Positions 16,477 to 26,312 of a DNA stretch of 64,000 nucleotides are shown here, piece by piece. This DNA is from CAWKMN01 sp963850765. GTDB lineage: Bacteria; Chloroflexota; Anaerolineae; Aggregatilineales; Aggregatilineaceae. Each line of letters starts with the position of its first letter. Position 1 is the stretch's first letter. Where the stretch lies: positions 124,001-188,000 of the forward strand of contig CAWKMN010000003.1 of the NCBI GenBank assembly GCA_963850765.1, written 5' to 3'. The notes under the pieces were generated by a model. It was not told where the DNA came from, ran no database searches, and worked only from the letters and a program-made list of their open reading frames with translations. Both the position numbers and the translations under genes were made by a program.

Positions 16477-19400
16477 CGATGGTATCTATTCCTGATAGAT
16501 AAGTGCTGGCCGCTGACAGCTGAAAGCTGGCTCGCTACACGCTGCCGGGGGTTTCCATGCAGGCGCTTGACGACGATCATGGTGATGTCATCGAACTGGG
16601 GTTCGCTGGCGACAAACGCATCGAGCGTTTTCATGACGCCGTTGGCGACGTCCAGGGCGGGGCGCTTGCGCAGCTTGACCAGGGAGGATTTCAGCCCCAG
16701 GACGCCAAACTCGGCGTTGTCGGAGCGCAGCGCCTCGGTCACGCCATCGGTATAGCTGACCAGCATATCACCCGGCTGCAAGAGGACGGTCTTCTCTTGC
16801 ATCGGGGCGTCGGGCACCACGCCCAGGGCGATCCCGCGCGAATCAAGCTGCTCGGCGCTGCCGTCGGCGCGGATCAGCAGCGGCGGGTTGTGTCCCGCGC
16901 TGGCATACTGCACTTCGCCCGTGCGCGCATCCCACAAGCCATACCACACCGTGACAAACAACTCGGAGCGCGTATCGCGCAGCAGGAGATTGTTGACAGC
17001 CCGGAGGGTATCGGCGGGCTGCTTGCGGTTGGTTCCGACCGCGCGCAGCAGGGTACGCGACAGCGCCATGAACAGCGCCGCAGGCACACCCTTGTCGGCC
17101 ACGTCCGCGACGACCAGCGCCCAGCGGTGCTCGTCCAGCGGGAAGAAGTCGTAAAAGTCGCCACCGACCTGCCGCGCGGCGCGATAACACGCGGCCACAT
17201 CCCAGCCTTCCTCGGCGGGGAAGGTATCCGGCAAGAAGCTGGTCTGGATGTCGCGGGCGACCTCAAGCTCGCGTTCCAGGCGTTCGGCGGCGGACGCTTC
17301 GGCCTGCAGGCGGGCGTTTTCCAGCGCGATGGCGGTCTGGTGGGCGATGCCGTTCAGGATGCTGTGGCGGCGCGGGTCGATGGTGCCGCCCAATGCCGGG
17401 TGATCCACCAGCATCGCCCCGACGAGGTGTCCGCGTGCCAGCAGCGGCAGGCCGAGCATGGTGGGACTCTCGAACAGGCGGTGCATCACCTGGGGCAGCG
17501 GGTAATCCGTGCCGACGCCGCACGCGATCGGCTCCGGCGCGGTGGCAAGCTGCATCAGGAAGCGCCCGTCCTCGTGCGAGAAGGTGATCTGTGCGAACAT
17601 CTGGCGATTCTCTGGCGTCAATCCCCACGACGGCCCGCCGGTAAAATGCTCCTCGGTCGCGTCCCATTTCATGATGCCGCAGCGCTCGATCCCGACCAGC
17701 AGCGGCGTCAGGCGCACGATCGTTTCGAGGCTCTGATCGGGGTCAAGCTGTGTGTTGACGGCCTCGGCCACCTGTAACAGGGCCGTCGAGACCCAGGCTT
17801 CTTCCTGCTGGGCGGCGAATAACTGCGCGCTTTCGATGGCGAGGGCGGCCTGATTGGCAATGCCGCTGACGAGATCGATCTTGCGATTCGTCATCGGCTC
17901 GGTGTTATCCTGCTGGCCGATCAGCAGCAGGCCGGAGACTTCGCCCTTCGCCAGCAGGGGCAGGATCACGCCGGAGCCGATTCTCAAATCAACGGGCATG
18001 TTCGACGGCTGCTCGGTGTTCTCATCGATGAGGATCGGTATTCGCTCCTCTTTCAGACGCGCCAGGGGTGGCCAGGTGAGCGGCGTGATGGTAAAGCCAA
18101 CGAGCGCCTTCGCCAGGTCGGGATCGATGCCGGCGATCTCGACCACGCGGAAGATATCGCCGTTTTCGGCCAGCAGCACGCTGCTCCATTCCACGCCGAC
18201 GAGCAGCGGGGTGATATTGGCGACAGTGTGGAGCACCTGATCGAGCGTGGCGGCGCGGGCGGTTGCTTCGGCCACCTGGAGCAGGGCGGTCGAGATCCAG
18301 GCTTCTTCGCGCTGCGCCATGTAAAGCTGCGCGTTGGTGATGGCGACCGCCGCCTGATTGGCAAAGGTATTGATAATCTCGTGGTCCTCGTCGCTGAAGC
18401 GATCCGGGCCGATGCGTTCCAGCACGAGGTAGCCGATCAGATCACCGGCGACGGTGAGCGGCACCAGGATCTCGTCGTGCGCCTCATTGTCCGCAGGCGA
18501 CTCGCTGCTGGGGTGGACAATATCCTGATTGAACTGGTGCAGCAGTTCGATCAGGCGCGGCGCGCTGGCCTCGTCAATGGGGATGAGCGTCTGCCAGGCA
18601 TCCGATTCGGCGCTGACGATGCTGCCGTGCGCGGTGCCCACCTCAAACACGCCTTCGTCGTCGTCGGCCAGCATGATCAGCCCGGCGGTGTAGGGCACGA
18701 CGCGGCCAGCCCGGTCAGAATGCCGTCGAGCACGCTGTTCAGATCCAGCGACGAGCCGAGCACGGTGCTCAGTTCGCGCAGCGTTTCGGACAGCATGCGG
18801 CGGCGGGTCTCGTTGGCGAACAGGGTCGCATTGCGCAGCGCGATCGCCACTGTATCGGCAAGCGCCTGGATCAGATTCACGTCGTCGTCGCTGAAGGCGT
18901 TCAGTTCCGTGCTCTGAATATCAAACACGCCGAGGATATGCGGGCCGATGCGGATCGGCACGGCCATCTCGCTGTGCGTATCCTCGACGCCCGGCTCGGC
19001 CTGATGCCATTCGTCCTCGTGGACGTTGCGGCTGGTCTCCGGGGTGCCGGTCCGCGCCACGCGGGGGATGATACCGTTGCCCGCCATATCATAGGAGACT
19101 TTTTCGAGTGCCCAGCGCCCGCTGTAGACGCCGCTGCCGCTGCGAAAGGCCAGCCGGTCCCCGACGCGCAGAAACAGATGGGCCCGGTCATAACCCAGGC
19201 TCTCGCTAACGAGATCGACCACTTCATCGAGCAGATCGTCAATATCGAGGATGGAAACCACAGCGCGCGCGACTTCGATCATGGCGTTGATACGCTCGGT
19301 CTGGCGGCGCTCGGCGTTATAGGCTTCGGCTTCCTGGAGGGCCAGGGCGATCTGACCGGCCAGCGTTTCGAGCATAAACACGTCATCGTTGCCAAAGGCA

Positions 19401-20437
19401 TCCAGGCGGTTACTCTGGACGTCCAGCACCCCAAGCACGCGGTTCTGCAACCGGAGCGGCACGGCGATCTCGGACTGGGTGGCGCTCAGGGCCATCTCCG
19501 GGTGGAAGCGCTCGTCCTGGCTGACATTGGGTGAGAGCGTCGTCTGCTGGTGTTCGGCGCACCAACCGATCAAGCCCTGGCCGACCTGAAGCGTAAGCTG
19601 CACCGCGTCAAATCCCTGGTGGCTGCTGGCCTTGCAGTGCAGTGAGGTGGTTTTCTCGTCCAGGATGAAAATGCTGACCGCATAATATCCAAAGGCGTCA
19701 CGGACCAGCGTTACGATCTGGCGGAAGAGATCCGGCAAGGGTTGGACGGCCGTCACCTGGCGCGAGACGTCGTTGATCAGACGAAGCTGGCGGGCGCGCT
19801 CCTGGGTGGCCTCGAAGATCTGCGCGTTGCGGATCGCGGCGGACGCCTGATTCGCCAGCAGGGTCAGCAGGCGCATATCCTCGTCGGTGAAATCGTTGGG
19901 GCGCTCACTCTGGACGGCGATCACGCCGATGGTGCTGCCCCCGGCGATGAGCGGCGCGAAGAGAGCGGATCGGGCGGGCTTCTGGATGTAGTCGGTGGGG
20001 CGGGCGGGCAGAGTCTCCCATTCGCGCTGAAAGTCGTGGACCAGCAGGCCGGTTCCGGTGCGGCGCACCCAGCCGACGATCCCCTCCTCACCTTTGCCCG
20101 CGAAACGCTGCGGGGGAAGGCGTTCCGCTTCCTTGAGCCACACCTTGATCGCGTAATCGCTGCCTTCAAACAGGCCGATCTGGAAATTGCGCGTATCGAC
20201 AATGCGGGTGGACTGCTGGTAAACGACCTCACACAGCGCTTCGACCTTGAGCTGTACGCTCAGGATGGCGTTGCCCACCCCGGCCAGGATGTCCAGTTCG
20301 GGAGACGGGTGCTCCTCGCGGGCCAGCAGCATGCCGCGGCGGCGGCCCCGCCAATAGCCGGCAATCAGGCCCAGGCTCACCCCGCCAACGGCCAGGGTTG
20401 CGCCGACCACCATCACCACGATCAGGGTTGTGTCCAT
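16443..20437 (-). CDS. Multi-GAF sensor with SpoIIE/PP2C phosphatase (one frameshift)
   Basis: Two long frames overlap near 18677-18707 and split a GAF domain: the first ends LNSVLDGILTGLA, the second continues VPYTAGLIMLADDDEG. I read them as one gene of about 1330 residues with one missing base near 18704. An N-terminal membrane helix (5-28) precedes about six GAF domains and a C-terminal SpoIIE-type phosphatase domain with RQVGGDFYDFF, VVADVADKGVPAALFM, YASAGHNPP and YTDGVTEA. Such proteins (RsbU/RsbP type) dephosphorylate STAS antagonists in response to signals. It follows the HATPase-STAS and STAS genes. The last residues (ASQLSAVSGQH...) derive from dispersed TCAGC repeats. Confidence 0.85.
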
Positions 20438-20460
20438 GGCCTCGGAGGGAGGGATCGATC

Positions 20461-21252
20461 TTAACGGGAACGCGCGGCGAGGGCCGCGTCAACGTCGGCA
20501 TAGATGCCGAACAGCATGTCAAAGCCGACCATCTCAAAGATCTCGATTAGGCGCGGCTGCATCCCGGCCAGAACCAGATCGCCGCCGCCTTCACGCGCGC
20601 GCCGCCACGCGGATACCAGCACCTTCAGGCCGCTGCTGGCGATATATTCGACCGCCGACATATCGACCAGCAGCCACGAGACCTCCTGATGCAACTGGGC
20701 CGTGAGGGCTTTTTCCAGGCGGGCGCTGGTGTTGCTGTCGAGCCGGCCGGAGGGTGTGATCAGCGCGGCATGGTTGCCGAGCGACCGTGCCGGGAACGAT
20801 TCGGCGGGATCCAGCGACAGGTGGGGCGCGGTTTCGGGCAACTGCTTGGTCAGTGTCAGGTGGTTGCGGTGGTCTTTGCGCTCGTAGCTGACCTCATCCA
20901 TCAGCCGGCGAATGAAATAGATCCCCCAGCCGCCCGGCTCGCGATCGTTCAGCGGGGCCGTGGGGTCCGGGGATTCGTGTTCCAGGGGGTTGAAAGCCGG
21001 GCTGTCGTCGGTGATCGTGATGTGGAACTGGTCGTCCTCGGTATCACAAATAACCTCGATCTCCTTGTCGCTGCCTGCGTAGCTGTAGCCGTGTTCAATC
21101 ACGTTAGTGAGCGTTTCGTCAACCGCCATCTGGCAATGATACACGGCGCGTTCGTCAAGCCCGGCCACTTCAGCCGCCTCGACCACAAATTCGCACGCGC
21201 GGCGTACTTCCTCAAGGCGAGCGGAAATGACGAGGCGGCTTGTTTCTGACAT
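20461..21252 (-). CDS. RsbW-like anti-sigma kinase fused to a STAS domain
   Basis: The 263-residue product joins two regulators. Residues about 1-135 are a histidine-kinase-like ATPase of the RsbW/SpoIIAB type, with MAVDETLTNVIEHGY (N box) and GGWGIYFIRRLMDEVSY (G2-like). Residues about 160-262 form a STAS domain with VDMSAVEYIASSGLKVL, which includes the Ser-Ser that such kinases phosphorylate. In classical partner switching these are separate proteins, so a fused kinase and antagonist could act in cis. It lies 51 bases downstream of a free STAS gene and 23 bases upstream of the sensor phosphatase, in one direction. Confidence 0.88.
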   Translation of the reverse strand: MSETSRLVISARLEEVRRACEFVVEAAEVAGLDERAVYHCQMAVDETLTNVIEHGYSYAGSDKEIEVICDTEDDQFHITITDDSPAFNPLEHESPDPTAPLNDREPGGWGIYFIRRLMDEVSYERKDHRNHLTLTKQLPETAPHLSLDPAESFPARSLGNHAALITPSGRLDSNTSARLEKALTAQLHQEVSWLLVDMSAVEYIASSGLKVLVSAWRRAREGGGDLVLAGMQPRLIEIFEMVGFDMLFGIYADVDAALAARSR

Positions 21253-21303
21253 GTGTTCCTCGATCTAGCTGCATCCGTACTGAGATTTTATACGGCTCCG
21301 GCC

Positions 21304-21642
21304 CTAGAAACTACCAACCGCCTCAACCTGGGTCGGATATACCTCAAAAATCGTGTCCAGCCCGGCCAGTTCGAGCACTTCCTTGACGCGGTCCGAGGGG
21401 CTGGCGATGCGCAGATCGCCCCCGCTGCGCTTGACGCGCTTGAGCACGCGCACCATCTCGCGCAGGCCGGCGCTGCTCATATATTCGACGCCGCTGAGAT
21501 CCAGCACCACGTTATTTTTGCCATCATCCACCACGCCATCCAGCGCCGCGCCGAGTTCGGCCGCGTTATTGCTGTCGACCCGCCCGATGACCTCAAACAA
21601 CTGGACGCGCTTCATCTCCGAGGAATTGATTTCCATCACCAT
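21304..21642 (-). CDS. STAS-domain anti-sigma factor antagonist
   Basis: This 112-residue RsbV/SpoIIAA-like protein contains LDLSGVEYMSSAGLREMVRVL, whose Ser pair (MSSAG) is the usual phosphorylation site. I place the start at 21642 (MVMEINSSEM), preceded by AAAGGAG; longer frames run into dispersed repeats. It is the first gene of the partner-switching cluster. No cognate sigma factor is visible in the window. Function is known for the family, not for this target. Confidence 0.88.
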   Translation of the reverse strand: MVMEINSSEMKRVQLFEVIGRVDSNNAAELGAALDGVVDDGKNNVVLDLSGVEYMSSAGLREMVRVLKRVKRSGGDLRIASPSDRVKEVLELAGLDTIFEVYPTQVEAVGSF

Positions 21643-21947
21643 GATCTCGTTCGCTCCTTTGGCAGCCTTTTCTGGTGGGATTATACCATCATTTCGGGCC
21701 GGTAGCAGGGCGAGGTTCGTGCCGCCGTGCCTGGATGAAAACCGCGCGAAAAAAACAAATTTACCACAGAGAGCACAGAGGACGCGGAGGGGGATAGAGA
21801 AAAGCAAGAGAAAAGAAAAGAATGAACCGCAGAGACGCAGAGAACGCAGAGTAAGAAGAAGGGAAAAGGAGGAAAGACAGGAGCACCTCTGTGCGCGGCA
21901 TGCGTGGGCGGACACGGGGGTCCGCCCCTACAAGACGTGCTGCCCAA
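21643..21947. repeat. Intergenic ACCACAGAG repeat and GGGCGGACAC inverted repeat
   Basis: The block at 21761-21880 combines TTACCACAGAGAGCACAGAG and GAACCGCAGAGACGCAGAG modules. At 21906-21935 GGGCGGACACGGGGGTCCGC ends in CCCTAC and matches 8691-8716. No gene is seen in these 305 bases. Confidence 0.7.
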
Positions 21948-22508
21948 TCACGCGGGATCGGGGCTCCAAGGCGTCTGGCCCAAGTATTGTGCGATACTAG
22001 GATCATCAGCGCTGATGAGATTCACGCTGACCATTGCTTCTATCACTTTTCTGGCAAAAGCTTTCCACTCCCCCACGAAATCCTGCATCAAGACTGGAAA
22101 CCGCTGTTGTGCGAGGCCTTCTTCCCAGGGTCGTTTGCCATCCCAATAATCAGGATGATGCCGCTTGGCCATTATGGAAACGTATATTTCATCGCCCGTG
22201 GCACCGGGTTCCACGATGATTTGTGTATTGCGCCACTGTGCCACCAGGTAAAAGGTAACGCTTGATTGTGCCGAATCAATACTGCTCAGCAGCTCCGGCA
22301 ATTCATCCCAGATGTATGGTATATCACCTGCATCAAACTCATATGTCATGCTGCCAAGCGCGATCTGCCACGGGGTCGGCCAATAAGCCTCACTAAACAG
22401 TGAGGCAGCAAAAATAATATTGGGCTCTCCCATATTTGACAGGTTCGACGACTGGAATCCTGGCGATTTTTGGATCTCTCCCGGAAAGATTACTCTGAAA
22501 ACGGTCAT
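21948..22508 (-). CDS. Hypothetical protein, AT-richer than neighbours
   Basis: The 186-residue product starts MTVFRVIFPGEIQKSPGF at an ATG 16 bases after the SH3b gene stop; the longer upstream frame is a shadow of that gene. No signal peptide or membrane helix is visible. It contains an acidic middle (DAGDIPYIWDELPELLSS) and a Trp/Lys-rich C-terminal half (HHPDYWDGKRPWEEG). I recognise no family. Its base composition is clearly lower in GC than the flanking genes, which suggests acquisition. Position as last gene of the esterase-LysM-SH3b run suggests co-transcription but no function. Confidence 0.65.
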   Translation of the reverse strand: MTVFRVIFPGEIQKSPGFQSSNLSNMGEPNIIFAASLFSEAYWPTPWQIALGSMTYEFDAGDIPYIWDELPELLSSIDSAQSSVTFYLVAQWRNTQIIVEPGATGDEIYVSIMAKRHHPDYWDGKRPWEEGLAQQRFPVLMQDFVGEWKAFARKVIEAMVSVNLISADDPSIAQYLGQTPWSPDPA

Positions 22509-22524
22509 CGGATCCAGATTCTCG

Positions 22525-23343
22525 CTATAGGCGGCGGAGGATAGAGACCAGCAGGCCGAGCAGGCCCAGGCCGCCCAGGGCCAGGATTGGCAGGAGGGGC
22601 GGCATCCCACTGGCTTGCTCGGTGGGGGCATTGGTGCGGGGGAAGGCGACCGGCGTCGGCGTGTAGGGCGGATAGGTGAAGGTGGGCAGGGGCACGTTGG
22701 GATCGAACGTCGCGTTGGGATCGAGCGTCGCCTCGGCGCTGGGGTCGGCGGTGAACACCCCTTGCGGCGTGAGGGCGGCCGCGGCGGTCAGGGTGGCGTA
22801 GGCCCCCGGCGTGTTGGCGACCGCATCGACGGTCTGCTGGTTGCTGAGAAAGGCCGGATCGACGGTCGGAATATCGTCCAGGCCGATTTCGGGGATCAGA
22901 GCCGGGTCGCCGGTGAGGGTGACGACCTGCGAATAGACCCAGCCGGTGCCGGTAGGCGAGGAGATGAATTCGATCTGATACCACTCGAAACGCCGGCCCA
23001 GGACCGGGTACTGCTCTCCCGGCTGGATCTGACCGATGCGGTTCTCGTTAATATCCGGCCCGGCGCGCACGTTGGTATCCGCCGAGATCGCCTCGACGAC
23101 GGCGTTACCCTGCGCGGTGGCGGTGCGGGTGGGGGTCTCGGTGGGCGGGCCGGCGGTGGCGGTCGGCGTGGGGAACTGGAGCGGGACGGCCGTTGGGGAG
23201 GACTGCCGCGCCCCGAACACCGGATCGCGGGCGTCCGGCGGGTCACTTTCGGTCGCGCGGGTGCGCGCCGCGCTCACCGCGGCCAGGATCAACAGTGCGG
23301 CCAAAGAGACGCCCAGGAGCCGCCTTCGGATCGTCATCACCAT
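22525..23343 (-). CDS. SH3b-domain surface protein with C-terminal anchor
   Basis: The 272-residue product has an N-terminal signal segment (about 8-27) and a Thr/Pro linker (about 50-78). One bacterial SH3 domain follows, at about 85-145 (DTNVRAGPDINENRIGQI to GTGWVYSQVV). After an Ala/Thr/Pro-rich spacer, the C-terminal hydrophobic helix PPLLPILALGGLGLLGLLVS ends in ILRRL. That tail resembles a membrane stop or sorting-type signal. The start overlaps the stop of the LysM/M23 gene by 7 bases. SH3b domains usually bind peptidoglycan peptides. Confidence 0.8.
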   Translation of the reverse strand: MVMTIRRRLLGVSLAALLILAAVSAARTRATESDPPDARDPVFGARQSSPTAVPLQFPTPTATAGPPTETPTRTATAQGNAVVEAISADTNVRAGPDINENRIGQIQPGEQYPVLGRRFEWYQIEFISSPTGTGWVYSQVVTLTGDPALIPEIGLDDIPTVDPAFLSNQQTVDAVANTPGAYATLTAAAALTPQGVFTADPSAEATLDPNATFDPNVPLPTFTYPPYTPTPVAFPRTNAPTEQASGMPPLLPILALGGLGLLGLLVSILRRL

Positions 23344-24893
23344 CTTACCTTGTTCTTTTCGTAGTCGCGGGTCTGCTCCGCCTGAAGATAACCATCATCA
23401 CCGCTGCGCGTCATACACCCCTGGTATTCCTGCCCGGCGAACGCGCAGACCGTCCACTCGCCAAGCACAAACGGCGGCACGTTCGCGCCGGGCATACATT
23501 CCTCGCACTCGACCGGGATCCACTCGCCGTTATAGCGCCGCGAGAGGTGCAGATGCGTGCCGTTGCTGACGCCACCCTGACAGGATGGATGGGCCAGCAT
23601 ATCCCCCGCCTGCACTTTCGTCCCGGCGGGAATGCGCTCGTAGTCATCCATATGGAGATAGACCAGTGTCCAGCCGGTATGCTCGTCGCCGTCGCCGTCC
23701 AGATCGAGGATGACATAACCGCCTCCACTGCGGGCGATCACCCCAGGGGCGGCGGCTGTTACCCAGTTGGGCGACACATAACATTCTCCCTGTGCCAATT
23801 TGATCTCTTCAGGCGGGGCAGGCGGGGCGAGATCGATGGCGCTCCACGCGGAGCCGCTGTTATACGCGCCATGCGGACCGCCGGTGTAGACCCATTCCTC
23901 GCCCTGCGGGATGGGGAGTGTCACAGCGGGCTGCGCCAGATTGGGCGGGGTCAGCGGTTCGATGGCTTTGGTGAACGGATCACCAAACAGCATCAGATAG
24001 GTCTGGAAAAAACCGTCGGGGTGGACTTCCCGCTGCCATTCAGCGGAATCGCGCGTGACGCTGAGCATATACTGGACGCCGACCGTACCGGGGTTCAGTT
24101 CGGGGGCATAAAACACGCGCTGCCCATCTTCCAGCGTCACGGCGACTACGCCCCGGTATTTCCAGCCGTAGTAGCCGTAATTGAGCGCGTCGGCCGCGTC
24201 GAGCGTCTGGCGCAAAAGCCCCTCGCGCCCCTCCTTGTAGATGCCCATCGGATAGGAGAGGGCGGGCTCGTCCGGGTAGGGATTGCTCAGCCAGCCGCCC
24301 CGGTATTCGAGCAGAGCCAGCAGCAGGCGCGGGTTGACGCTGTAGGCGGTCGCGACAAAGTCGATGATCTCCACGCCGCTCGCGTTCTCGCCGCCGACGT
24401 CCTCGGAGTACGCCTTGAGAAAGCCCTGGCTGTATTTGACGGCGGCCGCCACGCTGAATCCGCTGGCCGCCGGGCTGTAGATCAGCTCGCTGTCGGGAAT
24501 GATCTTGTTGTTGGGCCCGAACAGCGCCGCGCCGCCGGGTACATTGACGACCTGACCGACTTCGAGCGCGTTCGGATTGGCGAACGTGTTGAGCGCAAGG
24601 ATCAACTCGATGGTGACGCCGTACAATTCCGCGATGGTCGCCAGCGTGTCGCCGGGCTGGACCATATACGCACCGCTGTCCTGGGGCATGGTGCGGGTCG
24701 GGTTGGGCGTCGGGTTGATCGGCGTATCGGTCGGTTTGTCCGGCGTCACGGTCGGCGGCAGAATCGGGACGCCGTGCTCGTCAAACTGCGGCGTGGCGGT
24801 GATGTAAATGACTTCGTTATCCGCGGAGCGAGAACAGGCGATCCCGGCCAGCAGCAGACACGCCGGCACGAGCAAAGCAACAACCTTTTTCAT
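23337..24893 (-). CDS. LysM and M23-peptidase-like lipoprotein
   Basis: The 518-residue product has a lipoprotein signal (LLLAGIAC, Cys20) and a short PT linker. A LysM domain follows at about 76-120 (YMVQPGDTLATIAELYGVT...LEVGQVVNVP). A long middle region follows, then an M23/LytM-like metallopeptidase region with GGPHGAYNSGSAWSAIDLAPP (candidate His and Asp zinc ligands) and THLHLSRRYNGEWIPVE (HLH). It probably acts on or binds peptidoglycan. Its ATG overlaps the esterase stop as ATGA, so translation is coupled. The missing classical HxxxD spacing means hydrolytic activity needs testing. Confidence 0.82.
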   Translation of the reverse strand: MKKVVALLVPACLLLAGIACSRSADNEVIYITATPQFDEHGVPILPPTVTPDKPTDTPINPTPNPTRTMPQDSGAYMVQPGDTLATIAELYGVTIELILALNTFANPNALEVGQVVNVPGGAALFGPNNKIIPDSELIYSPAASGFSVAAAVKYSQGFLKAYSEDVGGENASGVEIIDFVATAYSVNPRLLLALLEYRGGWLSNPYPDEPALSYPMGIYKEGREGLLRQTLDAADALNYGYYGWKYRGVVAVTLEDGQRVFYAPELNPGTVGVQYMLSVTRDSAEWQREVHPDGFFQTYLMLFGDPFTKAIEPLTPPNLAQPAVTLPIPQGEEWVYTGGPHGAYNSGSAWSAIDLAPPAPPEEIKLAQGECYVSPNWVTAAAPGVIARSGGGYVILDLDGDGDEHTGWTLVYLHMDDYERIPAGTKVQAGDMLAHPSCQGGVSNGTHLHLSRRYNGEWIPVECEECMPGANVPPFVLGEWTVCAFAGQEYQGCMTRSGDDGYLQAEQTRDYEKNKVRW

Positions 24894-25903
24894 TTAAGTG
24901 CCTCGTACAGCCGGGCGAGAGACTGGGCATACCGATAGTGGGTGCCGCGATGCCCGTCCGGATATTCTTCATAAGTATGCGGGATATGAAGCTGATCCAG
25001 CTTGTGATGCAGCAGGCGCGCGCCCACCTGCAGCTGGTACTCGTCATACGCGCCGGCGTCGATGAAAATGGCGCGCATCTGGCGCAGCGCGTCGGCGTAA
25101 CGCGGGTTGTCGAGCTTGCGAATCGGGTCATGTTCCAGCCAGCGCGCCCAAACGATCTTGCTTAATGCGCCGGTGTCGGGATCGATGGGCAGATCGAAGC
25201 CGTGCGGGCTGTCGGGGTTACTGCCGAACGCGGCCGACCAGCAGACGGCCATGATCAGATCCCAGAAGGCACTGCTCTTGGGGCGGATCGTCGGAATGTC
25301 ACGGATAAAGGCATCCAGCCCGCCGAATTTCTCAAGGTGTTGGTGCATCCGGCTCAGATGCGGGATGCAGGCATATTCCCAGTAGAGATCGCCGCTGTGG
25401 CAGGCAAACGCGCCGAATACATCCGGGTGATGCATGGCCTGCGTGATCGCGCCAAATCCGCCGCTGCTCCGGCCCATGATCCCCCGGTGATCGCGGTCGG
25501 GCAGGGTGCGGTAGTTGCGATCCACCAGCGGGACGATCTCCTCAATGAGATAGTCTTCATAGCGGCCCATGCCCGCCGAGTTGATGTACTGCGAGCCGCC
25601 GAACCGGGTCCACATGTCCGGCAGCACGACGATCAGCGGGCCGATGGTGCCGCTCTCGATCAGGCTCTCCAACTGCTGCTGGATGTTCACATCCCACGGC
25701 TGCCAGTTCATCAGGCCGGGGCCGGTGTTGCCGTGGCTCGCCAGCAGATACACGACCGGGTAACGCGTTCCGGGCACCTCATCATGGCCGGGCGGCAGGT
25801 AGACGGTCACGCGGCGCGCATGGGGATCGCCGAGCGGATTGTCGCGCAAGACGCGGCTTTCGAGCATGGGCTGTTCGACGCGGCCAGGGCTGCTGATGAT
25901 CAC
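24890..25903 (-). CDS. Esterase D / enterochelin-esterase-like alpha/beta hydrolase
   Basis: The product (about 337 residues) is an alpha/beta hydrolase of the putative-esterase family. It has the strand VVYLLASHGNTGPG, a nucleophile elbow GRSSGGFGA (second Ser likely catalytic), Asp in IFIDAGAYDEY and His in YPDGHRGTHYRYA. No signal peptide is seen. I place the start at a GTG at 25903 (VIISSPGRVEQ), 9 bases after GGAG. The longer frame to 26119 passes through dispersed repeats. The stop overlaps the next gene's ATG. Substrate is unknown. Confidence 0.82.
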   Translation of the reverse strand: MIISSPGRVEQPMLESRVLRDNPLGDPHARRVTVYLPPGHDEVPGTRYPVVYLLASHGNTGPGLMNWQPWDVNIQQQLESLIESGTIGPLIVVLPDMWTRFGGSQYINSAGMGRYEDYLIEEIVPLVDRNYRTLPDRDHRGIMGRSSGGFGAITQAMHHPDVFGAFACHSGDLYWEYACIPHLSRMHQHLEKFGGLDAFIRDIPTIRPKSSAFWDLIMAVCWSAAFGSNPDSPHGFDLPIDPDTGALSKIVWARWLEHDPIRKLDNPRYADALRQMRAIFIDAGAYDEYQLQVGARLLHHKLDQLHIPHTYEEYPDGHRGTHYRYAQSLARLYEALK

Positions 25904-26312
25904 GAGTCGGGTCTCCGATAAATGGCGGTTAGCAATTGGCTTAACCTCACCCCCGGCGTGCGTCCCCTTCGGGGCAGCACGCTTCCGCCCTCTCCACGCG
26001 CGGAGAGGGGGAGCCGGTCGATAGGCAATATGTTCTTTGTGTAGGAGCGGGTTAACAAACCCGCCCTGGGTGACCAGACGGGTCGCCCCTACATGGTTTT
26101 TGCCGTAAGTCAGGTGCAATCCACCACGTATTGTCTAGCGGCTAACGGCTAATCGCTAACGGCTAACAGCTTATTGGGCGGCACGTCCATTTTAGCGGAG
26201 CGGCGGGCTGGCGGCAACCGGCGATTACCCGACTTCAGGCGATTGGGCAGGGGCGCGATGTGCTGTTATAGTAGGGGTGTTCAGCACTCTATCCAGGCAG
26301 GAGGATGGTTCA
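25904..26312. repeat. Divergent intergenic region rich in dispersed repeats
   Basis: It contains a GGCGGTTAGC unit, a long-form repeat A (25942-26019), and two inverted repeats of the GGGCG...CGCCC type (26047-26093). A run of GGCTAACGGCTAATCGCTAA units lies at 26138-26170. Beyond 26180 the sequence is free of repeats and holds the promoter of the SCP2 gene. Confidence 0.7.
26243..26272 (+). promoter_or_regulatory. Putative promoter of SCP2-like gene
   Basis: TTGGGC at 26243-26248 and TATAGT at 26267-26272 are 18 bases apart and end 40 bases before the start codon. The -35 match is weak. Confidence 0.35.

Noticed and set aside
23193..24938. A 581-codon plus-strand frame
   Set aside because: It runs antisense through the SH3b and LysM/M23 genes, which have clear domains, signal peptides and coupled starts.
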